From: Salinispora arenicola
Lineage (GTDB): Bacteria; Actinomycetota; Actinomycetes; Mycobacteriales; Micromonosporaceae
NCBI RefSeq assembly: GCF_006716065.1
Contig: NZ_VFOL01000001.1
Span: 2,542,001-2,606,000, forward strand
Reading direction: 5' to 3'
DNA length: 64,000 nucleotides
The notes beneath the pieces are model-generated. The model did no database searches, was not told the DNA's origin, and saw nothing but the letters and a program-made list of their open reading frames with translations. Shown here piece after piece: positions 15,051 to 23,989 of the stretch. A program made the translations under genes and the position numbers. Position 1 is the stretch's first letter. Each line of letters starts with the position of its first letter.

Positions 15051-18038
15051 GTGGTCATGCGTAGCAGCGCCCCCATGCCGAGGATGAGCCGACGCGGACG
15101 CGTCACGATTGGTGTCCTGGTCGGGGTGTTCGTGCTCTTCACCCTGCTCGGCTGGGGTGTGCAGGCCTGGACCGACTGGCTCTGGTTCGGCAAGGTCGAC
15201 TACACCGAGGTCTTCTCCGGGGTGCTCGTCACCCGGCTGCTGCTCTTCGTCACGGTCGGCCTCGCCATGGCGGTGGTCGTGGGCGGCAACCTCTGGCTGG
15301 CGCACCGACTGCGGCCCCGGCTGCGACCGCAGTCGCCGGAGCAGGCCACCCTGGAGCGCTACCGGATGCTGCTGAGCCCTCGGCTCGGCACCTGGTTCGC
15401 GGTGGTCTCCGTGGTGGTCGGCCTCTTCGCGGGGCTGTCGGCGCAGAGCAGGTGGAGTCAGTGGCTGTTGTTCCGCAACGGCGGGGACTTCGGGGTCAAA
15501 GATCCGGAGTTCGGGATAGACATCGGCTTCTACGTGTTCGACCTGCCCTTCTGGCGCTACCTGCTGGGGGTGGCCTTCACCGCCGTGGTGCTGGCCCTGA
15601 TCGGGGCACTCGCGGTGCACTACGTCTTCGGCGGGGTCCGGCTCCAGGGCGTGGGCGATCGGATGAGCAACGCGGCGCGGGCTCACCTGAGCGCGCTGGT
15701 CGCGGTCTTCGTGCTACTCAAGGCCGTCGCGTATGTGCTCGACCGGCGGACGATGCTGCTGGAGTACAACGACGGTGCCAACGTGTACGGCGCCGGCTAC
15801 GCCGACATCAACGCGCTGCTGCCGGCGAAGGAGATCCTCGCCTACATCTCGGTCGTCGTGGCGATCGCGGTCCTCGTCTTCTCCAACGCCTGGATGCGGA
15901 ACCTGGTCTGGCCGGGCATCTCGCTGGCCCTGCTCGGAGTTTCCGCGGTCGCCATCGGCGGCATCTACCCGTGGGCTGTGCAGACCTTCGAGGTGAAGCC
16001 GAGTGCCCGCGACAAGGAAGCGCGGTACATCGAGCGCAGCATCGAGGCGACCCGTGCGGCCTTCAACCTGGGCGGGGTCGAGACCAGGCGGTATGCGGCG
16101 AGTAACCTTCAGCCACCAGCGAGCCTGGCCACCGACACGGCGGTGGTGCCGAACGCCCGGCTGCTGGATCCACAGCTGGTCAGCGAGACGTACACGCAGC
16201 TCCAGCAGGTCCGCGGCTTCTACGACTTCGGCCCCAAGCTCGACATCGACCGCTATGCCGTCGAGGGCAAGACCCAGGATTACGTGGTCGGCGTCCGCGA
16301 GATCAACTACGGCGAGTTGACCGCCCAGCAGAGCAACTGGATCAACCGGCACACCGTCTATACCCATGGTTACGGCCTGGTCGCGGCCCCGGCGAACCGG
16401 GTGGTCTGCGGCGGCCAGCCCTACTTCGTCTCCGGCTTTCTCGGTGATCGATCGCAGGAGGGGTGTGCCGCGCCAACCGATCAGATCCCGGCCAGCCAGC
16501 CGCGGATCTACTACGGCGAGCGGATGGAGGCCGGCGACTACGCCATCGTCGGTAAGTCGAACCCGGACGCCAACCCCGCCGAGTTCGATCGGCCGGTCGG
16601 CGAGGGCGACGACGGGGCCGAGTCCTACTACACCTACACCGGCTCCGGCGGCGTCGAGATCGGGTCGTTCAGCCGTCGTCTGCTCTACGCCATCAAGGAG
16701 CAGGAATCGAACTTCCTTCTCTCTGAGGCGGTCAACGAGAATTCGAAGTTGCTCTACGTCCGTAATCCGCGCGAGCGGGTGGAGAAGGTCGCTCCGTTCC
16801 TCACCGTGGACGGCGACCCGTATCCGGCGGTGATCGACGGCCGGGTGACCTGGATCATCGATGGCTACACGACGGCTGCGACCTATCCCTACGCAGAGCG
16901 GATCAACCTACAGACCGAGACCACCGACGAGCTGACCAACCGGGGCACGTTCCAGCAGGCCCGGGAAAATATCAACTACATTCGTAACTCGGTCAAGGCG
17001 ACGGTCGACGCATACGACGGCACGGTCACCCTCTACGAGTTCGATGACGGCGACCCGGTACTCAGGGCGTGGAACAAGGCGTTCGGCGGCGATCTGATCA
17101 AGTCGAAGACGGAGATCCCGGCCGAGTTGAGCGCCCACTTCCGTTACCCGGCGGACCTGTTCAAGGTGCAGCGGAACGTGCTCACCCGATTCCACGTGAC
17201 CAGCCCCGGCGACTTCTACTCCGGGCAGGACTTCTGGCAGGTGCCGAACGTACCGGACGCGCCGGACAGCGGCCAGAAGCAGCCACCGTACTACCTCTTC
17301 ACCCAGTTCCCCGGGCAGGAGGAAGCCCGCTTCCAGCTCACCGCAGCGGTTACGCCGAACCGACGACAGAACCTGGCAGCGCTGATGTCCGGTTCGTACG
17401 TGGATGGAAAGCCCCGGCTCGAGGTGCTGGAGCTGCCGGAAGACACCCGGATCTCCGGGCCGGTGCAGGTGCACCAGCAGATGACCAACAACGCGCAGAT
17501 CCGGCAGCAGCTGAACCTGCTCTCGTCGAACCAGGCTCAGGTCCAGTACGGCAATCTGCTTTCGCTGCCGTTCGGCGACGGCATGCTCTACGTCGAGCCG
17601 GTCTATGTGAAGAGCAACCAGCAGCAGGCGTATCCGCTGTTGCAGAAAGTGCTCCTGTCCTACGGTGACGGCGGCTCGTTCGTCGTCCTGGCGGACAACC
17701 TCGCCGACGGCATCAAACAGCTGGTCGAACAGGGCGAGAAGGCCGGCGCACCGTCAACGCCCCCGCCGTCCGGTGAGACGCCCGCGCCGACCCCGACCCC
17801 GACCCCAACCCCGTCGAGTCCGAGCGTGACGCCGCCCCCGGTCACGGGCGAACTGGCGGATGCGGCGCAGCGGGTTCAGGCGGCGATCGTGGAACTGCGG
17901 GCCGCACAGGAATCCGGTGACTTCGAACGCTACGGCCGGGCACTGAAGGCATTGGATGAGGCCACCGCTGCCTTCGAGCAGGCCGCGGGGCCGGGTTCCG
18001 CGGCTACGCCCACCGGTTCACCGTCGCCTGGCGGCTGA
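15051..18038 (+). CDS. UPF0182 family large membrane protein
   Basis: 995-aa protein with about seven N-terminal transmembrane helices (residues 15-320) and a large extracytoplasmic domain (about 330-900). It matches the UPF0182 family (Rv3193c in M. tuberculosis). The C-terminal tail carries a Pro-Thr repeat (PAPTPTPTPTPSSP, about 905-930) encoded by near-perfect hexanucleotide repeats, then an Ala/Glu-rich helix. GTG start with GGAG six bases upstream. No enzymatic function known. Confidence 0.93.
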   Translation: MVMRSSAPMPRMSRRGRVTIGVLVGVFVLFTLLGWGVQAWTDWLWFGKVDYTEVFSGVLVTRLLLFVTVGLAMAVVVGGNLWLAHRLRPRLRPQSPEQATLERYRMLLSPRLGTWFAVVSVVVGLFAGLSAQSRWSQWLLFRNGGDFGVKDPEFGIDIGFYVFDLPFWRYLLGVAFTAVVLALIGALAVHYVFGGVRLQGVGDRMSNAARAHLSALVAVFVLLKAVAYVLDRRTMLLEYNDGANVYGAGYADINALLPAKEILAYISVVVAIAVLVFSNAWMRNLVWPGISLALLGVSAVAIGGIYPWAVQTFEVKPSARDKEARYIERSIEATRAAFNLGGVETRRYAASNLQPPASLATDTAVVPNARLLDPQLVSETYTQLQQVRGFYDFGPKLDIDRYAVEGKTQDYVVGVREINYGELTAQQSNWINRHTVYTHGYGLVAAPANRVVCGGQPYFVSGFLGDRSQEGCAAPTDQIPASQPRIYYGERMEAGDYAIVGKSNPDANPAEFDRPVGEGDDGAESYYTYTGSGGVEIGSFSRRLLYAIKEQESNFLLSEAVNENSKLLYVRNPRERVEKVAPFLTVDGDPYPAVIDGRVTWIIDGYTTAATYPYAERINLQTETTDELTNRGTFQQARENINYIRNSVKATVDAYDGTVTLYEFDDGDPVLRAWNKAFGGDLIKSKTEIPAELSAHFRYPADLFKVQRNVLTRFHVTSPGDFYSGQDFWQVPNVPDAPDSGQKQPPYYLFTQFPGQEEARFQLTAAVTPNRRQNLAALMSGSYVDGKPRLEVLELPEDTRISGPVQVHQQMTNNAQIRQQLNLLSSNQAQVQYGNLLSLPFGDGMLYVEPVYVKSNQQQAYPLLQKVLLSYGDGGSFVVLADNLADGIKQLVEQGEKAGAPSTPPPSGETPAPTPTPTPTPSSPSVTPPPVTGELADAAQRVQAAIVELRAAQESGDFERYGRALKALDEATAAFEQAAGPGSAATPTGSPSPGG

Positions 18039-18050
18039 TACGTACGACCG

Positions 18051-18081
18051 ACGGCGCCCCCGGGAATCCCGGGGGCGCCGT
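18051..18081 (+). terminator. hairpin terminator after UPF0182 gene
   Basis: Perfect 14-bp stem ACGGCGCCCCCGGG, 3-nt loop, complementary arm, 12 bp after the stop codon. Confidence 0.75.
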
Positions 18082-18109
18082 CGTGTGCTGGCCCGTCGGA
18101 CCGGCCGTT

Positions 18110-18139
18110 TTGCGTCGGCGCGGGACGGTGCGCTAACGT
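18110..18139 (+). promoter_or_regulatory. promoter of first initiator tRNA gene
   Basis: TTGCGT (18110-18115), an 18-bp spacer and TAACGT (18134-18139) end 11 bp before the mature tRNA 5' end. A good match to a primary sigma promoter. Confidence 0.55.
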
Positions 18140-18150
18140 TTACGAGCCGA

Positions 18151-18224
18151 CGCGGGGTGGAGCAGCTCGGTAGCTCGCTGGGCTCATAACCCAGAGGTCG
18201 CAGGTTCAAATCCTGTCCCCGCTA
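18151..18224 (+). tRNA. initiator tRNA-fMet (CAU), copy 1
   Basis: 74-nt cloverleaf with anticodon CAT in loop CTCATAA. It is an initiator rather than an elongator tRNA: the anticodon stem has three consecutive G:C pairs (GGG/CCC) and position 1 (C) cannot pair with position 72 (T). T-loop GGTTCAAATCC. CCA is not encoded. An identical copy lies about 950 bp downstream. Confidence 0.95.
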
Positions 18225-18230
18225 CTCGTT

Positions 18231-18263
18231 CGAAGGCCCCGGAGGTTTCCTCCGGGGCCTTCG
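18231..18263 (+). terminator. terminator of initiator tRNA copy 1
   Basis: Perfect 15-bp stem CGAAGGCCCCGGAGG with loop TTT, 6 bp after the tRNA. The same stem follows copy 2. Confidence 0.8.
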
Positions 18264-18307
18264 CGTATCGGCGGATCGGTCCGGTGAGACTGTTCCCGTG
18301 GGGTGTG

Positions 18308-18895
18308 TCAGCCGGGCCCGCCGGCGTGCCGGGTGTAGCGCAGGACGACCACGCCACTGTCGAAGGGCCGCGTTGAGGTAAGCGCGAAACGGTGAGGGTC
18401 GAAGCCCCGGTCGACCAGCGGGATGCCGCTGCCGACGACGACCGGGTTGAGCTTGAGCACAAGTTCGTCGACGTCGTCGAGGAGCTGGCCGGCGAGCTGT
18501 CCGCCACCGCAGAGCCAGATGTCGCGCCCGGGCTGTGCCTTGAGCTGGCGGACGAATGCTGTCGGATCGCCGGAGACGATCTCCACACCAGGGTATTCGG
18601 CAGGGGTGAGCGACCGGCTGAAGACGTACTGCTTCAGGTGGTCGTAGGGGCTGGTGTATCCGAGCTTGAGGCCCGGCTCGTAGGTGACACGGCCCATCAG
18701 CACGGTGTCGAAACGACCGGCGGCGGGGGATGCGACACCGAGCTGGGCGTGGGTGAACGTGGGTAGCGTCTGGGGCCATTCGGCCACCAGATAGGGCGCC
18801 ACATCGGGCTCCAGGGAAAGGAAGTCGAACGACCCGTCGGGCGCGGCGATGAAGCCGTCGAGTGTGACGGCGACGAAGTACACAAGCTTACGCAA
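18308..18895 (-). CDS. dihydrofolate reductase-fold (RibD C-terminal) protein
   Basis: 195-aa protein of the RibD C-terminal/YyaP-YwjB group. Family features: KLVYFVAVTLDGFIAAPDGS at the N-terminus, DTVLMGRVTYE, and DIWLCGGGQLAGQLLDDVDE (nucleotide-binding Gly motif). Probably an NADPH-dependent reductase of unknown substrate. Start uncertain: the chosen TTG at 18895 follows GGAG by 6 bases and gives the normal family N-terminus, while an in-frame alternative lies at 18922. It is antisense to, and sits between, the duplicated initiator tRNA genes. Confidence 0.85.
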   Translation of the reverse strand: MRKLVYFVAVTLDGFIAAPDGSFDFLSLEPDVAPYLVAEWPQTLPTFTHAQLGVASPAAGRFDTVLMGRVTYEPGLKLGYTSPYDHLKQYVFSRSLTPAEYPGVEIVSGDPTAFVRQLKAQPGRDIWLCGGGQLAGQLLDDVDELVLKLNPVVVGSGIPLVDRGFDPHRFALTSTRPFDSGVVVLRYTRHAGGPG

Positions 18896-19098
18896 AGCGA
18901 CTCCGATGTTCGGGGGGTCCACAAAGGCGATCGTGGATCGGCGCGAATCTACAACACCTGCCGTGGACGTTGGTGGGATTTCCTCCGTGTGACGGAGGGT
19001 CCGGCAGCGCTAGCCGATGCCGGCCCCGCGGCTCGTGCCGCCCGGGGCCGGGGGTGCGGATCATGGCCGGGCCGGATGGGGTACAGTAATGAGGCCGA

Positions 19099-19172
19099 CG
19101 CGGGGTGGAGCAGCTCGGTAGCTCGCTGGGCTCATAACCCAGAGGTCGCAGGTTCAAATCCTGTCCCCGCTA
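19099..19172 (+). tRNA. initiator tRNA-fMet (CAU), copy 2
   Basis: Identical over all 74 nt to the copy at 18151, with the same initiator hallmarks (C1 opposite T72, three G:C pairs below the anticodon loop). A -10-like TACAGT lies at 19082-19087; no clear -35 is visible. Confidence 0.95.
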
Positions 19173-19178
19173 CTCGTT

Positions 19179-19211
19179 CGAAGGCCCCGGAGGAATCCTC
19201 CGGGGCCTTCG
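19179..19211 (+). terminator. terminator of initiator tRNA copy 2
   Basis: Same 15-bp stem as after copy 1, with loop AAT instead of TTT. Confidence 0.8.
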
Positions 19212-19248
19212 CCGTACCCGGCTTGCGCGGCTCAGCCAGGATGGGGCC

Positions 19249-19491
19249 ATGTCTGCATTCGCGAAGTGGTGGGGCCGGCTCGGTACGATCCTCGGTACGG
19301 CCGTGCTGGCGGTCTTTGTTCCCGTGGCGGCGTGGGCGGCCAGCGGCCCGGGTGAGCTGGCGGTCGAGGCCGCCCGACGCCGTCGCGGCGGCTTCGGCTT
19401 CCTCGGGTTGCTCTGTTGCCTGGTCGTGGTCGTTTTGATCGTGTTGCTCGTCCTGCGCCTCACCCGTAGCCGGCGCGGTCCCCGGCGCTGA
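19249..19491 (+). CDS. small two-helix membrane protein, 80 aa
   Basis: ATG start. First hydrophobic segment about 12-31 (GTILGTAVLAVFVPVAAWAA), then a basic Arg-rich stretch, then a second segment at 48-69 (FLGLLCCLVVVVLIVLLVLR) and a basic tail. Probably a small integral membrane protein of unknown function. It follows the second tRNA terminator directly, so it should have its own promoter. Confidence 0.6.
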   Translation: MSAFAKWWGRLGTILGTAVLAVFVPVAAWAASGPGELAVEAARRRRGGFGFLGLLCCLVVVVLIVLLVLRLTRSRRGPRR

Positions 19492-19582
19492 GCCGGGCAG
19501 TAAGACAGTCTGGTGATGCGTGCCGATCGTTCCATGGTCCACCGACGCGGGCTGATCTGTGCCGCGTGGTCTACTAGATCGC

Positions 19583-20416
19583 GTGGAACTTCTGCACTCG
19601 GGCAAGGTCCGGGACGTCTACGCTGACGGAGGCGACCTGATCCTGGTCGCCTCCGACCGCATCTCTGTCTACGATGTGGTGCTGCCGACGCCGATTCCGG
19701 ACAAGGGCAAGCTTCTCACGGCGCTCTCCCTGTGGTGGTTCGACCAGCTCGCTGAGCTGGTGCCGAACCATGTGCTCTCGGCGACCGACGTGCCGCCCGA
19801 GTTCGCTGGCCGGGCGATCCGGTGCCGCCGCCTGGACATGGTCCCGGTGGAGTGCGTCGCCCGGGGCTATCTGACCGGTGGAGGCTTCGCCGAGTACCAG
19901 CGCACCGGAGCGGTCTCCGGTGTCGAACTGCCGCGCGGGTTGGTCGAGGCGGCCGCCCTGCCTGAGCCGGTCTTCACCCCCTCCACCAAGGCGCCGGTGG
20001 GCGAGCACGACCAGCCGATCACCTTCGGCGGGGTGGTGGACAGGGTCGGGGCGGAGACCGCCGAGCGGCTGCGCCGAATCACGCTCGACGTCTACCGGCG
20101 GGGAGCCGAACTGGCCGCCGGTAGGGGGATCCTCATCGCCGACACCAAGATCGAGCTGGGCTGGGCCGCCGATGGCACGCTGACAGTCGGCGACGAGCTG
20201 CTGACCTCGGACTCGTCCCGGTTCTGGCCGGTCGAGTCCTACCAGCCGGGGCGCGCCCAGTTCTCGTACGACAAACAGTACGTGCGGGACTGGGCCACCA
20301 GGAGCGGGTGGGACAAGCAGAGCCCGGCGCCGGAGCTGCCGGGTGAGGTCGTTGACGCTACCCGCGCCCGCTACGTCGACGTCTACGAGAAACTCACCGG
20401 CAAGCGCTGGGGCTGA
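19583..20416 (+). CDS. purC: SAICAR synthetase
   Basis: 277-aa phosphoribosylaminoimidazole-succinocarboxamide synthase (purine pathway, CAIR + Asp + ATP to SAICAR). Signatures: ELLHSGKVRDVYADGGDLIL at the N-terminus, VPVECVARGYLTGGG, and LIADTKIELGWAADG. Length is normal for the family. The GTG at 19583 is chosen because homologues begin M-E-L-L-H-S-G-K. It precedes a PRPP synthetase paralogue, which fits purine metabolism. Confidence 0.96.
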   Translation: MELLHSGKVRDVYADGGDLILVASDRISVYDVVLPTPIPDKGKLLTALSLWWFDQLAELVPNHVLSATDVPPEFAGRAIRCRRLDMVPVECVARGYLTGGGFAEYQRTGAVSGVELPRGLVEAAALPEPVFTPSTKAPVGEHDQPITFGGVVDRVGAETAERLRRITLDVYRRGAELAAGRGILIADTKIELGWAADGTLTVGDELLTSDSSRFWPVESYQPGRAQFSYDKQYVRDWATRSGWDKQSPAPELPGEVVDATRARYVDVYEKLTGKRWG

Positions 20417-20514
20417 CCGATCGTTGGCAGCCCGGCGGTTCGCCGCTCACTCGTCCGAGACCCTGGATAGGAGTTTCGGTCCCCACCGGTCCGGCAGCCG
20501 TAGAATCGGAAGCC

Positions 20515-21453
20515 GTGCGCCAGATCGCCGTTTTCAGCGGAACCGCCCACCCTGAACTCGGTGTGGAGATCTGCACCCACCTGGGGGTGCCCCAGTACCC
20601 AACTCGGGTGTCCCGGTTCGCCAACGACTGCCTGGAAGTCCAGTTGCAGGCCAACTGCCGGGAGCGGGACGTCTTCCTGATCCAACCGCTGGTGCCGCCG
20701 GTGCAGGAGCACCTGGTCGAGCTGCTGCTCATGGTCAACGCTGCCCGGGGGGCCTCAGCCGGACGGATCAGCGTGGTGCTGCCGCACTACGCGTACGCCC
20801 GGTCGGACAAGAAGGACGCGCCGCGTATCTCGATTGGTGGCCGGCTCGTCGCGGACCTGCTCGCGGCGGCCGGCGCGGATCGGGTACTCACGATGACCCT
20901 GCACTCGCCTCAGGTCCACGGCTTCTTCGGCGTCCCGGTCGACCACCTGCACGCGCTACGTGAACTGGCGGCGCACTTCCGCGTGCTCGACCTGAGTAAC
21001 ACCGTTGTGGTCTCCCCGGACCTGGGCTACGTCAAGGCGGCAGCCGCCTTCGCCCGTCGGCTCGGCACGCCGGTTGCCGCCGGCGCCAAGCAGCGCTTCG
21101 GCGGCGACCGGGTGCAGATCAGCTCGGTCATCGGTGAGGTGCGGGGCCGGGACGTGATCGTGGTGGACGACGAGATAGTCAAGGGCAGCACGGTGGTCGA
21201 GCTGCTGGGACACCTGCGTGAACTGGAGGTCCGTTCGATCCGGCTGGCCTGCACCCACGGCCTCTTCGTCAACGGAGCCCTGCAGCGGTTGAGTGAACAG
21301 GAGGAGGTGCTGGAGATCGTCTGCACCAACACGGTGCCCGTCCCAGCCGAGAAGCGGGTTCCCAAGCTGACCGTGCTGTCGGTGGCCCCCGCACTGGCCG
21401 AGGCGATCCGCCGGATCCACAACGGCGAGTCCGTGAGTGCGCTCTTCGGCTGA
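20515..21453 (+). CDS. ribose-phosphate pyrophosphokinase family protein
   Basis: 312-aa PRPP synthetase-fold enzyme. It has the flexible-loop motif YARSDKKDAPRISIGGRLVA (about 82-101) and DRVLTMTLHSPQVHGFF. The PRPP-binding loop reads VVDDEIVKGSTV, whereas classical enzymes have a VVDDMIDTAGT-like sequence; Lys and Ser replace key positions. It may therefore be a divergent or regulatory paralogue rather than the main Prs. GTG start 98 bp after purC. Confidence 0.85.
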   Translation: MRQIAVFSGTAHPELGVEICTHLGVPQYPTRVSRFANDCLEVQLQANCRERDVFLIQPLVPPVQEHLVELLLMVNAARGASAGRISVVLPHYAYARSDKKDAPRISIGGRLVADLLAAAGADRVLTMTLHSPQVHGFFGVPVDHLHALRELAAHFRVLDLSNTVVVSPDLGYVKAAAAFARRLGTPVAAGAKQRFGGDRVQISSVIGEVRGRDVIVVDDEIVKGSTVVELLGHLRELEVRSIRLACTHGLFVNGALQRLSEQEEVLEIVCTNTVPVPAEKRVPKLTVLSVAPALAEAIRRIHNGESVSALFG

Positions 21454-21466
21454 CCCCGACCACCAG

Positions 21467-21922
21467 TCAGTCCGGGGTGGGGTGTGGGGTCGGCAGGATG
21501 GTCGTGATGCGGACGACGGTGCCGGCCCCGTCGGACTCGACCTCCATGGTGTCGCTCAGCTCACGGGCCAGCCACAGCCCCCAGCCGCCGGCGGTGTCCG
21601 GGGCGGGGCGACCGCGGGCGCCGAGTAGCCGGGCACCGATCCCTCCACCGTGATCGGAAACCTCGCAGACCAGGCTCCCCGCCTGCCGCCACATCCGAAG
21701 CACCCCACGGCCACCGCCGTGACGAACCGCGTTGGTGGTCAGTTCGTTGACTGCCAGGACGAAGTCGTCCAGCCGTTGACCCCGCAGGCCCGCGCCGTAC
21801 GCGCACGCGGTTGCCGCATGACGTAACTGGGTCACCTGCGTCTGGTCGAATGTCTCGGCGACCAGGAGGGAAGGTCCAAGGGGCATGGCCGTGCGCGGTG
21901 CGTCCGGGTCTGCGTTCGTCAT
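21467..21922 (-). CDS. HATPase_c_2 ATP-binding regulator
   Basis: 151-aa GHKL-fold protein like anti-sigma factors/serine kinases of the RsbW-SpoIIAB group, common in multiple copies in Streptomyces and Micromonospora. The N-box is LAVNELTTNAVRHGG, the G1 box DHGGGIG, and the last box GGWGLWLARELSDTM. ATG start. No sigma or anti-anti-sigma gene is adjacent, so partner and target are unknown. Confidence 0.85.
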   Translation of the reverse strand: MTNADPDAPRTAMPLGPSLLVAETFDQTQVTQLRHAATACAYGAGLRGQRLDDFVLAVNELTTNAVRHGGGRGVLRMWRQAGSLVCEVSDHGGGIGARLLGARGRPAPDTAGGWGLWLARELSDTMEVESDGAGTVVRITTILPTPHPTPD

Positions 21923-22008
21923 GGCCCTTCCCGGCAGGCATTGCAGTGCAGAATCCTGGCATTTACACCGTACGCCAGAGCCGCTACCCCTGGTCTCGCC
22001 GGCGGAAA

Positions 22009-22581
22009 TCAGACCGCGTGGGGCGGACGGGTCTCGTGGACTGCCAGCTCCTCGGCGCTCGCACCGCCGCCGGCCGAACCCGCGTCGTACGCGACCGAGT
22101 CGGGTTCCTGGTCGGGGTGGGCGCCTTCGTCCGGTTCGACCAGCCGACCCACCTGGGCGTCGGCCACACTGCCGAGTAGGCCGTGGTCGTAGAGGGAGAC
22201 CGGGGAGTTCGGGTCGGAGGCCGGCCCCGGTTCGATCACGTCGGCGTCGAGCTGGGCCTGTGCGGCCTGATCCGCACTGGTCGCCTCGGCGGCGATGTCC
22301 GGGTCGACCGGGCCGGCCAACGGATCATCCGCCTGCCGTTCGTACCGTTCCCGGCCGAGTTTGGCATCCAGCGACTCCCCGTCGAGCTGCTCGTCGGCAG
22401 TGGTCCCGAACCGGTCGACCGCAACCGCTGTCCGGTCCCCGGGCAGTTGCGCCGGGTCCGGGCCGTCCGCCTCCCGCCCGGTCAGGACGTCGTCGTTCGC
22501 GGTCGAGTCGTCGTCGGCGGTGTCGGGCAGGCCCGCCGCCTCGGGATCGGACACCGGAGTCGGGTACTCGTCGTCGCGCAT
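22009..22581 (-). CDS. DUF5709 acidic protein
   Basis: 190-aa highly acidic, probably disordered protein. It opens MRDDEYPTPVSDPEAAGLPD and contains GREADGPDPAQLPGD, AVDRFGTTADEQLDGESLDA and a C-terminal ASAEELAVHE, the DUF5709 pattern of actinobacteria. No catalytic motif; some relatives are annotated as stress-associated. Start and stop agree with the family pattern. Confidence 0.85.
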   Translation of the reverse strand: MRDDEYPTPVSDPEAAGLPDTADDDSTANDDVLTGREADGPDPAQLPGDRTAVAVDRFGTTADEQLDGESLDAKLGRERYERQADDPLAGPVDPDIAAEATSADQAAQAQLDADVIEPGPASDPNSPVSLYDHGLLGSVADAQVGRLVEPDEGAHPDQEPDSVAYDAGSAGGGASAEELAVHETRPPHAV

Positions 22582-22727
22582 GCCGGTGCTCTACCCGCTG
22601 CCGAGTGCCTCGTAACCGTCGGTCGGCGGCCATCACTAGGCAGCTGGCCCCGAAACGTGGGTTCGGCCCAGGTTCCAGCTCCCGAAACCTGGGTAAGTGA
22701 AACCCTCTGACCGGGGAAGACCTAAAG

Positions 22728-22778
22728 ACCAGCTGTGACCATCGCCTGGATAAGAACCAGCTGTGACCATCGCCTGGA
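22728..22778 (+). repeat. 28-bp tandem duplication in glycosyltransferase leader
   Basis: Two 23-bp identical copies (22728-22750 and 22756-22778, beginning ACCAGCTGTGACC) repeat with a 28-bp period immediately upstream of the glycosyltransferase. The second copy runs into its ribosome site. Confidence 0.85.
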
Positions 22779-22786
22779 GGTGCCCA

Positions 22787-23989
22787 ATGCGCGTCGGCCT
22801 CGTCTGCGCGCACGCCGATCCGTCCCGGCATGCCGGTGGCCCGCCGGTGGGTACCCATCAGCACATCGCGCGAGTCGCCGCCGAACTCGCGGGCCGGGGC
22901 CACGACGTCCGGCTCTACGAGCGACGCGACGCCCCGGACCTGGGTGCGACGGAGACGGTCGACGGGTATCTGGTCGAGCGCGTGCCGGTCGGTCCCGCCG
23001 CGGCCGTGCCCACCGCCGAACTGGTCGGCTGTGTCGCCGACTACGGCCGCTGGCTGGCCGACCGGTGGGCGGACGAGTGGGCGCCGGAGGTGGCACACGG
23101 TCACTACTGGGTCGGTGGCCTCGCCGCCGCGCATGCGGTCCGGGAAACCGACATCCCGATCGTGCAGACCTTCCACTCGCTGGGGGTCGAGCAGTTGCGC
23201 CGCCTCGGAGCGCGGTACGGCGCGCCGGACGAGCGGATTCCGTTGGAGCGGGCGCTCATCCGCGCCGTGGACGTCGCCGTGGCTCAGTCCAACGACGAGG
23301 TCGACGAACTGACCCGGATGGGCCTGCAACGTATCTCGGTGGCTCTGGTCCCACCGGGAGTGGACACCGAGCAGTTCCACCCCGACGGAGAGGCGGCCCC
23401 GCGCGAGGCCCAGCCGCGAATACTCTCCGTGTCCGCGCTCGAACCCGGTCACGGCCAGGAGGACCTGATCCGCGCGATCCGGATGGTTGGTGACGCGGAA
23501 CTGGTGATTGTCGGTGGCCCACCCGCCGAGCGACTCGCCGGGCACGCCGAGGCCCGCCAGCTGCGGGAGCTCGCCGAACGAAACGGGGTCGCGGACCTGG
23601 TGACCCTGGCGGGAGCGGTGCCGCACGAACAGTTGGCCACCTGGTACCGCTCGGCGGACGTGGTGGCGTGTACGCCGCGCTACGCGTCGGCCGGGCGGGT
23701 GCCGTTGGAGGCGATGGCCTGCGGCGTCCCGGTTGTCGGCTACGCGATGGGTGGGATCGCGGACGCGGTCGTGGACGAGGTCACCGGGCGGCTGGTGCAG
23801 CCGGGTGACGTACGCGCCCTGGGGGTGACCCTGCGTCGGCTGATCACCGACAGCGCCGGTCGGTTCGCGTACGGGCACGCTGCCGTGGACCGGGTCCGGT
23901 GCAGCTACACGTGGGAGCGTACCGGCGCTGCCCTGGAACGGCTCTACGAGCGGGTGGCCCGCTGCCGTACGCCGGTCGAGGCCGCCTGA
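22787..23989 (+). CDS. GT4-family glycosyltransferase
   Basis: 400-aa GT-B glycosyltransferase. The N-terminal domain has VGTHQHIARVAAELAGRGHD and HGHYWVGGLAA plus QTFHSLGVEQ, which resembles MshA-type enzymes. The C-terminal nucleotide-sugar site is RVPLEAMACGVPVVGYAMGG (about 305-325). ATG at 22787 behind CTGGAGGTG. Acceptor and sugar are unknown. Its 3' end overlaps the convergent EamA gene by 46 bp. Confidence 0.88.
   Translation: MRVGLVCAHADPSRHAGGPPVGTHQHIARVAAELAGRGHDVRLYERRDAPDLGATETVDGYLVERVPVGPAAAVPTAELVGCVADYGRWLADRWADEWAPEVAHGHYWVGGLAAAHAVRETDIPIVQTFHSLGVEQLRRLGARYGAPDERIPLERALIRAVDVAVAQSNDEVDELTRMGLQRISVALVPPGVDTEQFHPDGEAAPREAQPRILSVSALEPGHGQEDLIRAIRMVGDAELVIVGGPPAERLAGHAEARQLRELAERNGVADLVTLAGAVPHEQLATWYRSADVVACTPRYASAGRVPLEAMACGVPVVGYAMGGIADAVVDEVTGRLVQPGDVRALGVTLRRLITDSAGRFAYGHAAVDRVRCSYTWERTGAALERLYERVARCRTPVEAA

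Noticed and set aside
18018..18209. Minus-strand ORF starting MNLRPLGYEPSELPSCSTP
   Set aside because: It is the antisense translation of the initiator tRNA gene; the same peptide appears at 18888-19157 opposite the second copy.
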